The notes below the pieces were generated by a model. It had not been told where the DNA came from, made no database searches, and saw only the letters and a list, made by a program, of their open reading frames with translations. From the NCBI RefSeq assembly GCF_050113715.1, contig NZ_JBNJQR010000004.1, forward strand, positions 186,001 to 250,000: DNA of 64,000 nt. Reading direction: 5' to 3'. Positions 17,057 through 25,745 of the stretch are shown piece by piece (position 1 is the first letter of the stretch; each line of letters opens with the position of its first letter). Both the position numbers and the translations under genes were made by a program. The DNA comes from Brevibacillus_H ginsengisoli. Its GTDB lineage: Bacteria > Bacillota > Bacilli > Brevibacillales > Brevibacillaceae.

Positions 17057-18235
17057 TTAGTTTACTTGTATTAAAACCGCATCGCCTTGAGCTGCTCCGC
17101 TACAGATAGCCGCAATTCCAAGTCCACCGCCACGACGACGAAGTTCATAAATAAGGCTCATAATAATCCTCGCACCGCTGGCTCCGATCGGGTGACCGAG
17201 AGCGATTGCTCCTCCGTTGACGTTCACCTTCTCTTCATCCCAGCCAACGATTTTGCCGCTCGTCAATGTAACAGCCGCAAAAGCTTCATTTACCTCGAAC
17301 AAATCAATCTCTTCTAATTTGACGCCTGTTTTTTGAAGCAATTTGTTGATCGCGTGTCCTGGTGTGGTCGCAATATACGGTGCTTCAGCTCCTACTTCCG
17401 CGTGTCCAAGAATTTTGGCTAACGGTTGAAGTCCCAGCTCTTGCGCTTTTGTCTCGGACATCACGACCATCGCAGCAGCACCATCATTAATCCCTGGTGC
17501 GTTACCTGCTGTAATCGTTCCATCTTTTTTATAAACAGGAGGCAGCTTAGCTAGAACGTCTAATGTGGTTTCAGGACGTGGTCCCTCGTCTTTATTAATC
17601 GTGATGGAGTTGCCTTTCTTCTGCGGAATCTCAACCGGCACAATCTCTTCATCGAAGATTCCGTTCGCTACAGCTTGCGAGGCGCGTTGCTGACTCCGAT
17701 AAGCCCATTGATCCTGCGCTTCACGGGTAATACCATATTCTTCCGACACATTACTGCCGTGTACGGCCATCGGTACAAAATCAAATGGACAGGTAAGACC
17801 ATCAAACATCATCAAATCTTTCACTTGGCTGTCTCCCATACGCATTCCGTAGCGAGCTTGCGGCAACGCATAAGGAACATTGCTCATGCTTTCCATCCCA
17901 CCAGCTACGAGAATATCGGCATCGCCAGTTCGGATGATTTGATCGGCCAACGTGACGGCACGCATGCCAGATGCGCACACTTTGTTAATGGTTTCACTCG
18001 CCACTTCCCACGGCAATCCAGCTTTACGCGCGGCCTGGCGGGATGGGATCTGTCCGGCTCCAGCTTGCAATACCATCCCCATGATGACCTCTTCCACCAT
18101 GTCACCACTTACTCCAGCCCGATTAAGCGCTTCTTTGATAACAATGGCTCCCAAGTCTACCGCAGCCAGATCCTTCAATGCTCCACCGAACTTGCCAAAT
18201 GGCGTACGAGCAGCACCAACAATCACTGAACCCAT
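17057..18235 (-). CDS. thlA: Acetyl-CoA acetyltransferase (thiolase)
   Basis: Thiolase cleaves or condenses acetoacetyl-CoA. The 392-residue protein has the three thiolase signatures: the nucleophilic Cys in INKVCASGMRA near residue 88, NVNGGAIALGHPIGASGARI with the catalytic His near residue 350, and the C-terminal IAAICSGAAQGDA with the second Cys near residue 380. It is the first gene of the thl-hbd-acd-acd-meaB run. Its promoter region carries a perfect TGAGCGATCGCTCA palindrome just after a TATGAT -10 (18321-18326), suggesting repression by the nearby TetR protein. A degradative rather than synthetic role is inferred from the neighbours. Confidence 0.95.
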   Translation of the reverse strand: MGSVIVGAARTPFGKFGGALKDLAAVDLGAIVIKEALNRAGVSGDMVEEVIMGMVLQAGAGQIPSRQAARKAGLPWEVASETINKVCASGMRAVTLADQIIRTGDADILVAGGMESMSNVPYALPQARYGMRMGDSQVKDLMMFDGLTCPFDFVPMAVHGSNVSEEYGITREAQDQWAYRSQQRASQAVANGIFDEEIVPVEIPQKKGNSITINKDEGPRPETTLDVLAKLPPVYKKDGTITAGNAPGINDGAAAMVVMSETKAQELGLQPLAKILGHAEVGAEAPYIATTPGHAINKLLQKTGVKLEEIDLFEVNEAFAAVTLTSGKIVGWDEEKVNVNGGAIALGHPIGASGARIIMSLIYELRRRGGGLGIAAICSGAAQGDAVLIQVN

Positions 18236-18271
18236 CCACGCTCACTCCTTTTATCGTGTTTACTCTTTTTC

Positions 18272-18289
18272 GTTTGAGTTGTCTCAAAC
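18272..18289. promoter_or_regulatory. Perfect palindrome in the thl leader
   Basis: GTTTGAG-TTGT-CTCAAAC, an 18-bp inverted repeat between the TGAGCG operator and the thl start. It could be a second operator or an RNA hairpin; its sequence differs from the other operators. Confidence 0.45.
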
Positions 18290-18293
18290 TGAT

Positions 18294-18307
18294 TGAGCGA
18301 TCGCTCA
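18294..18307. promoter_or_regulatory. Candidate TetR operator in front of thl
   Basis: TGAGCGATCGCTCA is a perfect 14-bp palindrome, starting about 13 bp downstream of the TATGAT hexamer (18321-18326) on the minus strand, i.e. around the transcription start. Related sites are at 12708 and 20670. Confidence 0.65.
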
Positions 18308-18446
18308 CCTTACTCCCCTCATCATATCAAAACTGTGGTCAGACTAGAAGGGGAAAAGGGAAAATTCTATGAATTTCAAAATCTCCTTCTCATGGCTAGT
18401 GATAAAGAAGCCGTACCGCTTTCTAGCGCAGTACGGCCTATTTTTC

Positions 18447-20525
18447 TCAAATTGCATCCGCTAAGATTTCAGCGATGTCTCTTGTTTTTACTTCTTCATC
18501 CTTTTCTTTCATCTTTACGCCGTCGCTCATCATGGTTAAGCAATAAGGACACGCACTGGCAATGGCAGTTGGCTGCACTTCCAGAGCCTGTTCTGTACGA
18601 GCCACGTTGATACGGCTACCTTCATGCTCTTCCATCCACATCAAACCACCACCGGCACCGCAGCACATACTGTCGCAGCCGCTGCGATTCATCTCCAGAA
18701 TCTCAACTCCTGGAATCGCTTCAAGAATCTGACGAGGTTTATCATAAATTTCGTTATAACGTCCCAAGTAGCAGGAATCGTGGTAGGTAATGCGTTCTTT
18801 TACTTCCTTGGTTGGTTTTAAGCGGCCTTCTTTTACCCATTGAGCGAGCAATTCTGAATGGTGGAACACTTCTGCCTGCAAACCAAACTCAGGATATTCG
18901 TTTTTGAACGTATTGAAAGCGTGTGGATCACATGTGACGATTTTCTTCACGCCGTATCCTTCAAACAACGCAATGTTCTCTTGCGCCAATTGCTGGAACA
19001 AGAATTCGTTACCAATCCGGCGTGCAGTGTCCCCGGAGTTCTTCTCTTCGTTACCGAGAATGGCGAACTTGACGCCCGCTTCATGCATCAGCTTCACGAA
19101 GGCGTGGCTGATTTTCATGCTGCGATTATCGTAAGAGCCCATGGAACCTACCCAGAAAAGGTATTCAAATTCTTCTGTGTCTTTCACTGTTGGCACTTCT
19201 GCTTCCCCATTCAGACCTTCAATCCATTTCATGCGGTCTTTACGGTTGATTCCCCAAGGGTTCCCTTGACGCTCGATGTTGTTCAAGGCGCGCTGCGCTT
19301 CAGCTGGCATGCTGCCTTCTGTCATGACGAGATAACGACGCATGTCAATGATTTTGTCTACATGCTCATTCATTACCGGGCACTGGTCTTCACAATTGCG
19401 GCAAGTCGTACAAGCCCATAGCTCTTGTTCTGTAATAACATCTCCCACGAGATTTACGTTGAACTCGAACGTGGATGCTTGCGAACCCTCTGCTGCAGCG
19501 GCTACCTCTCCGGATTGCATCGCAATTTGATTGGCTTGAGTATTGGAGAATGCGAAGCTTGGCATCCACGGTGTACGAGAAGTAACCGCAGCGCCTTTTT
19601 GCGTCAAGTGATCGCGCATTTTCACAATCAAATCCATTGGAGACAGCATCTTACCTGTGCCAGCTGCCGGACACATATTCGTGCATCGTCCACATTCTAC
19701 GCAGGCGTACAAGTCAATTAATTGGGTTTGTGTGAAATCTTCAATTTTTCCGACACCGAACACTTCTTGGGTCTCGTCTTCAAAGTTGATCGTAGACAAT
19801 TTGCCAGGAGGGTCCAGCTTCTTGAACCAAACGTTAAACGGAGCAAAAATCAAGTGTGCATGCTTGGATTGCGGAACATACACAGCGAATGAAAGCAAAA
19901 TCAGTAAGTGCATCCACCAGAACACATAGAATAGTCCGGCACCAACCGTTTCTCCAACTCCCCCGAATGCGGCTGCAATCAAGGATGAAACTGGTGCGAA
20001 TGGAGACGCTTCTTCATGGAGCCAAATCCGTTCAAATCCTAGGGACAAGAGAACGGATGCCATTAAGCTTGTAAGGAAAATCAGAACCAAACCGGATTTG
20101 AGGCCGCGCTTGAGTCGTTTGAGCTTCTCGATATAGCGACGATAGAAGGCGTAAGAGACAGCGAGCAGAATCAGGAGTGTCGTAATCTCCTGCATCAAGC
20201 TGAAGTACTTGTGAGCGCTACCAAAAGGGAGTTCAAAGCCATTCACCAGCCCTTTGATAATTAGCTCGATCGCACCAAATTGCAAAATGATAAAGCCGTA
20301 GAACATGATGACGTGCATAAAACCGCTTTTCTTGTCTTTCAACAGCTTCTTCTGAAACACGACGTTCTCAAGTACCAAATTCAGGCGTGTACCAAAATCG
20401 TCCTTGATGTCACCCTTCTTCCCGAGCTTGATGAAGAGGTAACGGCTGTAGACCACGTGTGCGAACAAATAAAGTCCATACGCCAGCACAAGGAAAAATG
20501 CAATAAGGTTCAATAATGGCAGCAA
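18447..20525 (-). CDS. fadF: Membrane (Fe-S) oxidoreductase, FadF / ETF-quinone reductase type
   Basis: A 692-residue membrane protein. The first about 220 residues hold five to six hydrophobic segments resembling the heme b-binding nitrate-reductase gamma domain. Two ferredoxin-type cluster motifs follow, CVECGRCTNMCP (near 275) and CTTCRNCEDQCP (near 375), then two cysteine-rich CCG-type domains with CYLGRYN and CDSMCCGAGGG. This layout is that of B. subtilis FadF and of the ETF:menaquinone oxidoreductases described in fatty-acid oxidisers, so it probably moves electrons from reduced ETF to menaquinone. It starts with TTG behind AAGGGAG. Its upstream region holds a FadR-box-like palindrome and a TGAGCG palindrome, linking it to the acyl-CoA block. 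Confidence 0.9.
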   Translation of the reverse strand: MLPLLNLIAFFLVLAYGLYLFAHVVYSRYLFIKLGKKGDIKDDFGTRLNLVLENVVFQKKLLKDKKSGFMHVIMFYGFIILQFGAIELIIKGLVNGFELPFGSAHKYFSLMQEITTLLILLAVSYAFYRRYIEKLKRLKRGLKSGLVLIFLTSLMASVLLSLGFERIWLHEEASPFAPVSSLIAAAFGGVGETVGAGLFYVFWWMHLLILLSFAVYVPQSKHAHLIFAPFNVWFKKLDPPGKLSTINFEDETQEVFGVGKIEDFTQTQLIDLYACVECGRCTNMCPAAGTGKMLSPMDLIVKMRDHLTQKGAAVTSRTPWMPSFAFSNTQANQIAMQSGEVAAAAEGSQASTFEFNVNLVGDVITEQELWACTTCRNCEDQCPVMNEHVDKIIDMRRYLVMTEGSMPAEAQRALNNIERQGNPWGINRKDRMKWIEGLNGEAEVPTVKDTEEFEYLFWVGSMGSYDNRSMKISHAFVKLMHEAGVKFAILGNEEKNSGDTARRIGNEFLFQQLAQENIALFEGYGVKKIVTCDPHAFNTFKNEYPEFGLQAEVFHHSELLAQWVKEGRLKPTKEVKERITYHDSCYLGRYNEIYDKPRQILEAIPGVEILEMNRSGCDSMCCGAGGGLMWMEEHEGSRINVARTEQALEVQPTAIASACPYCLTMMSDGVKMKEKDEEVKTRDIAEILADAI

Positions 20526-20594
20526 TGTTCTCAGCTCCCTTTTCCAAATTTCTTTTTGTCTATTTTTTCATATTACCAGAACTACCCCAGAAAA

Positions 20595-20612
20595 TGAATG
20601 ACTATTCATTTG
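20595..20612. promoter_or_regulatory. FadR-box-like palindrome in front of fadF
   Basis: TGAATGACTATTCATTTG agrees with 16 of 18 positions of the B. subtilis FadR consensus TGAATGAMTANTCATTCA as I recall it. It lies 70 bp before the fadF start and overlaps a possible -35 (TTCATT, 17 bp, TAATAT). Confidence 0.6.
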
Positions 20613-20669
20613 AATTTTCCCAAAGTTGCAAATTCCAGTACAACCAGAATGATAGCCTTCTATTTTGAC

Positions 20670-20683
20670 TGAGCGTTCGTTCA
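20670..20683. promoter_or_regulatory. Candidate TetR operator upstream of fadF
   Basis: TGAGCGTTCGTTCA, a near-palindrome of the same class as the sites at 12708 and 18294, between the kamA terminator and fadF. Confidence 0.55.
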
Positions 20684-20731
20684 GATTTATTAGTTTGAAT
20701 ATAGCATATTCTCTGAGAAAGGGCTAGGGAT

Positions 20732-20759
20732 AAAAAAGACCCTGCTAGTTGGCAGGGTC
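20732..20759 (-). terminator. Intrinsic terminator of kamA
   Basis: GACCCTGC-CAACTA-GCAGGGTC followed by TTTTTT on the minus strand, 14 bp after the kamA stop. Confidence 0.85.
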
Positions 20760-20773
20760 CTGAGTGGAGTTCG

Positions 20774-22129
20774 TTATTTACCCGAGACGTCCAGTTGCTT
20801 ATTGGATTCGGGTTTCTTATCTTTTTGCTCTTTGCGCACGTCGGCAAGCGACTTGACTTTGGTCTCATGAATCCGCTCGTTTCGCTTCAATCTTGAAGGC
20901 TCCAGGTTATCGCCTTCGTCCTTCATCAGAGAAGCGACGCCGACATGCGTACCCTTGGCTGTCTGGCAGAATTCGCAGTTCTCTTCATCGTGAGCATGGT
21001 AGTTTTTCGGTTCTGGATAGGAAGTGATCACGCCTTCAAAGTTACGGAGCACCACTTTGTCAGCGGACTGTGAAATCATATAGTTCGGCATCACTGGAAT
21101 CTTGCCGCCGCCATGTGGTGCGTCTACGACGAAGGTTGGCACAGCGTATCCGGAAGTATGGCCGCGAAGGTGCTCGATGATTTCGATCCCTTTGCTGACA
21201 GGGGCACGGAAATGTCCGATTCCTTCAGAGAGGTCGCATTGATAGATGTAGTATGGACGGACGCGAATCTTCACCAGATCTTGCACCAGCTTTTTCATCA
21301 CGTTCGGGCAATCGTTGATACCGGAGAGAATGACGGACTGATTCCCCAGAGGAATCCCGACGTTGGCGAGCATTTCGCACGCCTTTTTGGCTTCTGGCGT
21401 AATTTCGCGCGGGTGGTTGAAGTGCGTGTTGAGCCAGATTGGATGGTATTTTTTCAGCATATTACAGAGATTCTCTGTAATGCGCTGCGGGAATACGACC
21501 GGAGCACGTGTCCCAATGCGAATGATCTCCACATGTGGAATCGCCCTCAGGTTGCTGATGACATATTCCAAAATACGGTCATTGATGAGCAAGCCATCCC
21601 CACCTGAAATAAGTACGTCGCGGATCTCAGGAGTACGACGGATATATTCGATGCACGCATCCAATTGCTTCTTCGGCACGCCCATTCCTACCTGTCCGGA
21701 GAACCTGCGGCGCGTACAATAACGGCAGTACATTGAGCATTGGTTAGTTACGAGGAACAGGACGCGGTCGGGATAACGGTGGGTAAGTCCCGGAACTGGA
21801 GAATCCTCATCCTCATGTAGCGGGTCTTCCATATCATATTTGGTTCTCACCATTTCATTGGAAAGCGGAACGGATTGCATGCGAACCGGGTCATGTGGAT
21901 TGTCAGGGTCCATCAACAAAGCGTAATAGGGGGTAATATTCAATGGAATCGTCGCATTGGAGATTCTGACTCCCTCTTCTTCTTCCGGGGTCAAGTTGAC
22001 AACTTGCTTCAGTTCATCAACTGTGCGGATGGTATGGGTTAATTGCCACATCCAATCGTTCCACTGATCCTCTGTTACGTCTTTCCACATCTCAATTTGT
22101 CGCCAGTCTCTTACTTGCGTTATCGTCAT
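20774..22129 (-). CDS. kamA: L-lysine 2,3-aminomutase (radical SAM)
   Basis: KamA is a pyridoxal-phosphate and radical-SAM enzyme that moves the amino group of lysine from carbon 2 to 3, giving beta-lysine. The 451-residue product contains the cluster-binding CSMYCRYCTRRRF motif near residue 122, the ISGGDGLL segment, and the PLP region with FVVDAPHGGGKIPVMPNY. The ATG at 22129 follows AAGGGGG; a longer frame to 22195 overlaps the sigma-54 promoter and is rejected. Family neighbours in aerobic Bacillales are often of uncertain substrate (lysine or glutamate), so substrate is inferred. A Lys/Glu-rich tail follows the catalytic part. It is transcribed alone from a -24/-12 promoter and ends in a strong terminator. 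Confidence 0.92.
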   Translation of the reverse strand: MTITQVRDWRQIEMWKDVTEDQWNDWMWQLTHTIRTVDELKQVVNLTPEEEEGVRISNATIPLNITPYYALLMDPDNPHDPVRMQSVPLSNEMVRTKYDMEDPLHEDEDSPVPGLTHRYPDRVLFLVTNQCSMYCRYCTRRRFSGQVGMGVPKKQLDACIEYIRRTPEIRDVLISGGDGLLINDRILEYVISNLRAIPHVEIIRIGTRAPVVFPQRITENLCNMLKKYHPIWLNTHFNHPREITPEAKKACEMLANVGIPLGNQSVILSGINDCPNVMKKLVQDLVKIRVRPYYIYQCDLSEGIGHFRAPVSKGIEIIEHLRGHTSGYAVPTFVVDAPHGGGKIPVMPNYMISQSADKVVLRNFEGVITSYPEPKNYHAHDEENCEFCQTAKGTHVGVASLMKDEGDNLEPSRLKRNERIHETKVKSLADVRKEQKDKKPESNKQLDVSGK

Positions 22130-22190
22130 GGGTAATCCCCCTTTTGGCTTAATAAGGCTCTCTTGTAAAACCTCTTTAGCCAAAAGAGAT

Positions 22191-22206
22191 TGCAAAACTC
22201 ATGCCA
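22191..22206 (-). promoter_or_regulatory. Sigma-54 (-24/-12) promoter of kamA
   Basis: The minus strand reads TGGCAT-GAGTT-TTGCA, matching TGGCAY-N5-TTGCW. Transcription would start about 50 bp before the kamA ATG. The gene just upstream encodes a sigma-54 activator. Confidence 0.85.
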
Positions 22207-22272
22207 ATCAAATCAAAAAATTCAGAATACTGTAACAGCAAGCTTTTAGCCGATTACATCCACAGAAAGCGG

Positions 22273-23730
22273 CTATTTGCCTGCCGAATTTTTGGCACTA
22301 TTAGGTTGATCGGCTGATAGCCCCAGCTGAGTCAGCTTATATTGAAGCGTTTGACGAGGAATCCCCAGCAATTGAGCGGCATGCTTAATGTTACCTCGCG
22401 TCTCGGCTAACGCTTGGAGGACCAGCTTTTCTTCAGTTTGACGCAGGGCCTCGCGCAGATTCGGCAATTCTCCTGTAGTCGGCTGATAATCTACAGTCTC
22501 TCGCTTGATTAACGCTCGCTCCACAATATGCATGGGCAGATGCTCCAGGTGGATCATGTCGCCCTCGACCAAATTCATTGCGGCTTCGATCGTATGCTCC
22601 AATTCACGCACATTCCCCGGCCACTCATAGCTGTTCAAATATTTGCATGTCCGATCGTCTACTCCAGTAACCTTTAGGTGGAATTTCCGGTTGAATTTAT
22701 CAATAAAATGACGAGTGAGAAGCGGAATATCTTCCCGACGGTCGCGAAGAGGCGGCAGAGCAAAAGAGACTACATTCAGCCGATAATAAAGGTCTGGCCG
22801 CAACGCTCCCTGCTTCACAACCAAGGATGGTTCCTCGTTGGTGGCGGCAATCACCCGGACATCCACCTGTACCGATGACAAGCTGCCAATCCGGCGAATT
22901 TGGCCGTCTTGCAGGACCCGCAACAGCTTCGCCTGCAATTCAAGGGGCATACTGTTCAATTCATCGAGAAACAGTGTTCCTCCATTCGCTAACTCAAAGA
23001 GACCAGGGCGATCCTCCGCACCAGTGAAACTCCCTTTGGTCGTCCCAAACAGGATGCTTTCCAAGAGAGATGCCGGCAAGGCCGCACAGTTTTGGGCGAT
23101 GAACGGCCGACTGTTTCTGCCTGAGGCTTGATGGATCGATTGGACGAGCAACTCTTTTCCCGTTCCTGTCTCCCCATAGATCAAAACAGGCGAAGAAGTA
23201 CGCGCCGCTCTCCTTGCCCTCTCAATAATCATCAGAAGCGCAGGACTACACGTAACGATATCTTCAAAGCGATACACGACCTCGTCTGTCTCTGATTTTT
23301 TCAGTTTCTTGGGGTTCCCCACCTGTGCTTGCAGCTTCAGCAACCGATCCGACAGCTCCCGAAGTTTGCGAATATCCTTCGCTACCTCTACCGCTGCCAC
23401 CAACCGCTGTTCCACATAAACAGGCAATGTAGTATTTACGGCTTCTACATGGACTCCGCGCCAGTTCGTATAGGTTTGGTGCTGATTGTAGATCGGCTGG
23501 CCATTGTCGATTACTTGCAGGAGTGTGCTCGATTCTTTGGACAAAGACGGGAACACCTCTAAAAGCGGTTTGCCCAGCACTTCGTCCGGTGTTAGACCAT
23601 CCAGCTTGGCAGCTACATGATTGTAAAAAATAGAGATACCCTCCGCATCCACAACATGGATCCCCTCATCGATTGTGCCTAAAATGGCTTGAAGCATTTC
23701 AACCGTATCTGACATAGGCAATCTTTGCAT
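22273..23730 (-). CDS. PAS-domain sigma-54-dependent activator (RocR-like)
   Basis: A 485-residue enhancer-binding protein: an N-terminal PAS sensor (about residues 5-120, VDAEGISIFYNHVAAKLDGL), the AAA+ domain with Walker A GETGTGKELL, the sigma-54 contact loop GSFTGA (a Ser variant of GAFTGA), Walker B GGTLFLDELN, and a C-terminal Fis-type helix-turn-helix (HAAQLLGIPRQTLQYKLTQLGL). The ATG at 23730 follows GGGGGAGG. It lies next to kamA, which has a sigma-54 promoter, so kamA is its likely target, probably in response to an amino acid or metabolite bound by the PAS domain. Three TGCC-N8-GKCA dyads flank it. Similar proteins (RocR, and activators beside kamA) control amino-acid catabolism. 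Confidence 0.93.
   Translation of the reverse strand: MQRLPMSDTVEMLQAILGTIDEGIHVVDAEGISIFYNHVAAKLDGLTPDEVLGKPLLEVFPSLSKESSTLLQVIDNGQPIYNQHQTYTNWRGVHVEAVNTTLPVYVEQRLVAAVEVAKDIRKLRELSDRLLKLQAQVGNPKKLKKSETDEVVYRFEDIVTCSPALLMIIERARRAARTSSPVLIYGETGTGKELLVQSIHQASGRNSRPFIAQNCAALPASLLESILFGTTKGSFTGAEDRPGLFELANGGTLFLDELNSMPLELQAKLLRVLQDGQIRRIGSLSSVQVDVRVIAATNEEPSLVVKQGALRPDLYYRLNVVSFALPPLRDRREDIPLLTRHFIDKFNRKFHLKVTGVDDRTCKYLNSYEWPGNVRELEHTIEAAMNLVEGDMIHLEHLPMHIVERALIKRETVDYQPTTGELPNLREALRQTEEKLVLQALAETRGNIKHAAQLLGIPRQTLQYKLTQLGLSADQPNSAKNSAGK
22282..22297. promoter_or_regulatory. Candidate activator site (UAS) for kamA, inside the activator gene
   Basis: TGCC-GAATTTTT-GGCA is a 16-bp dyad in the last codons of the activator gene, about 80 bp upstream of the -24 box of kamA, a usual distance for an enhancer site. 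It shares 15 identical bases (ATTTTTGGCACTATT) with a site upstream of the activator gene. Confidence 0.6.
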
Positions 23731-23780
23731 GAAGCCCTCCCCCAACAAGAGTTACTGATTTACGATCAAAAGGAACAAAC

Positions 23781-23816
23781 TGCCGAAAAATTGTCAATAG
23801 TGCCAAAAATCCGTCA
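23781..23816. promoter_or_regulatory. Two phased activator dyads upstream of the activator gene
   Basis: TGCC-GAAAAATT-GTCA (23781-23796) and TGCC-AAAAATCC-GTCA (23801-23816) have the same TGCC-N8-GKCA form as the site at 22282. They start 20 bp apart, two helical turns, and overlap a TTGACA hexamer (23792-23797, minus strand), which would suit autorepression. No clear -10 is seen at the right spacing. Confidence 0.55.
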
Positions 23817-23964
23817 CTTATGTGTAAACTTCTTGATTTGAAAAGCGAGAAGAGGGTAAACCTGTTGACCACATAACGGGGTATGGCAAAGCTGCGAGGG
23901 TAAAATCAGAAGAAATAGTCAGGAAAGCGATTGAAGCGCTGCTCCCCCGACTCGTCCTGAGCTT

Positions 23965-24381
23965 CTACGTCCACTTCAACGAATAATGAAGCTCAACATC
24001 ACTAGTGTATTGATCATTTAACCATAACTGATACCCTACTGAAATTTCTTGAGGTTGACCGTTTTCCTCTTTTATACGCAAGTGATGAGTATGTACCTCC
24101 ATAAGGTAGGAGCCATAAGGGCTAACATAGCGGGACGAGCTGCTCAACCCTTTCTGAAAGGATTGCTTCATCTGCACCGCTCCTTGGCGTAAAAGCGTGA
24201 AATCTTGCTTCCCAACTTTCAAAACAGCATTCACTTCCAGCTGGTCTTCCAGTTGTTCTTTATACGTAATGAACCACACGTCGTGCTTCAAAACCGCTTT
24301 GGCTTCATAGTTGTGTCGGCTCACATCTGACTGCCCATTGATTTGTTGTTTGCTCGTTAATTGCAGGATGACTTGCTGCAT
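23965..24381 (-). CDS. ywiB: DUF1934 / YwiB family protein
   Basis: A 138-residue cytosolic protein without signal or membrane segments. Its alternating beta-strand pattern (VILQLTSKQQINGQSD, DVWFITYKEQLED, NAVLKVGKQDFTLLRQGAVQMKQSF, GSYLMEVHTHHLRI) and position near speB/speE match the YwiB (DUF1934) calycin-like barrel family of Bacillales. The function of the family is not established. It has a good start (AAAGGTGAG). It lies 62 bp downstream of an MFS gene on the same strand and may be read through from it. Confidence 0.8.
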   Translation of the reverse strand: MQQVILQLTSKQQINGQSDVSRHNYEAKAVLKHDVWFITYKEQLEDQLEVNAVLKVGKQDFTLLRQGAVQMKQSFQKGLSSSSRYVSPYGSYLMEVHTHHLRIKEENGQPQEISVGYQLWLNDQYTSDVELHYSLKWT

Positions 24382-24443
24382 AGATGTGTCTCACCTTTAT
24401 TCTGATCCAAATTCGCTTGGCTCTATTGTACCTTATTGTACAC

Positions 24444-25691
24444 TCACTCTTCTACCGTATTGAGATGAAGCGCTTGATCACTGTCTTCCGTCAATAATGA
24501 GCGCATTGAGAAAAAGCATCCGAGGGCTCCAAGGATAACCAAAAAAGCCAATACCAAATAGGCTGCCCCTGCTCCTGTGATGTCAATCATGAGTGTGAAC
24601 GATCCTAGCAAAATCAGACGAACGAACATGCCAACCGATTGAAAAAAGCTCAACACTCTACCCATATGCTGTTTGGGTACGATGCGCATGTACACGTTTT
24701 GACGGATTAAGCGAACAGAAGTATTTCCCCAGCCGATAAAAGTCGTGAGAAAAACAAACATCCAACCATAGGGCAGCATCACAATGAATCCTAGCACCAA
24801 AGAAAACATCACCATATTCCCGACCATCGCAGCAAGCGCTCCGAATCTTCTCGTCATGTGCATGACCAAAAATCCTGCGGCAACAGCTCCAACAGCATAT
24901 GTCATCTCATGAGTAGAGAAAATGATAACATTGGCGTGCAGCGTCTGATTGACCCACACCGGAGCAAGCAGGTTTCCTACCATAACCGCAACAAAGGGCA
25001 ACATAGCCGTTGTTCCAAAAACCAGGAATCCCCTTTTCCCGCGAATGAATAACCAGCTGTCATGAAGCTGACTCCACCAGTTCTTCCCTGCATTGGCTTT
25101 TACGTGATGAGCTAACGTGAATCGATAGTCCAACGTCGAAATCAATCCAAAAGCGAACAAATAAGTTAACCCATCAAACAACAGAACAATGGGCAAGCCT
25201 AGCTGTTCCAAGAATATTCCGGCAACTCCCCCCGCAAGTACTGATGCAGTCTGTGATTCAATCTCCAGCAAGCTGTTAATGTCGTTGTAATGGCGATCAG
25301 TGAAGCTCTCCTGAACCAACGCGGATTGAGTAGGATAATGAATCTGATTGATGAATAGCGTGACCATATAAATGAGAATGAGCATCCAATCCTGATAAGG
25401 AAGGGCGAAACCCCAAACCGCACAGAATCCCAGCACAACAAAGCCTAATCCGTTCACGAACAACAGCAGGTTTTTCCGAGAAAAACGATCAATCAAGGTT
25501 CCCAGATAAGGACCGATGAAAAAGAACAGAATCGATGAGATAAACATCGTGGTTCCCAATACGTGAGCTGACCCAGCCTGATTCACCAGGTACCACGAGA
25601 TCCCGATTATGCTCATCCCTTGGCCAAAGCCTGAAAATAAATTGGAGAAAAATATTTTTTGAAAACTCCGCTGTCTGAACACTTCCCTCAT
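24444..25691 (-). CDS. MFS transporter, probable exporter
   Basis: A 415-residue major facilitator protein with about 12 hydrophobic segments (for instance MSIIGISWYLVNQAG, MFISSILFFFIGPYLG, VMVGNLLAPVWVN, MFVFLTTFIGWG). The loop after helix 2 reads GTLIDRFSRKNLLLF, the MFS D-R-x-x-R/K signature. The sequence type is that of MFS_3/EntS-MefA-like exporters, which remove siderophores or macrolides; the substrate here is unknown. The ATG at 25691 follows GGGGGTG. Structured element copy 2 lies between its start and speB, so its promoter must fit in about 50 bp or lie in the element. Confidence 0.85.
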   Translation of the reverse strand: MREVFRQRSFQKIFFSNLFSGFGQGMSIIGISWYLVNQAGSAHVLGTTMFISSILFFFIGPYLGTLIDRFSRKNLLLFVNGLGFVVLGFCAVWGFALPYQDWMLILIYMVTLFINQIHYPTQSALVQESFTDRHYNDINSLLEIESQTASVLAGGVAGIFLEQLGLPIVLLFDGLTYLFAFGLISTLDYRFTLAHHVKANAGKNWWSQLHDSWLFIRGKRGFLVFGTTAMLPFVAVMVGNLLAPVWVNQTLHANVIIFSTHEMTYAVGAVAAGFLVMHMTRRFGALAAMVGNMVMFSLVLGFIVMLPYGWMFVFLTTFIGWGNTSVRLIRQNVYMRIVPKQHMGRVLSFFQSVGMFVRLILLGSFTLMIDITGAGAAYLVLAFLVILGALGCFFSMRSLLTEDSDQALHLNTVEE

Positions 25692-25745
25692 CCGTACACC
25701 CCCATTTATTGCCACTTTCATATCCTACCATTAAATTATCGGAAA

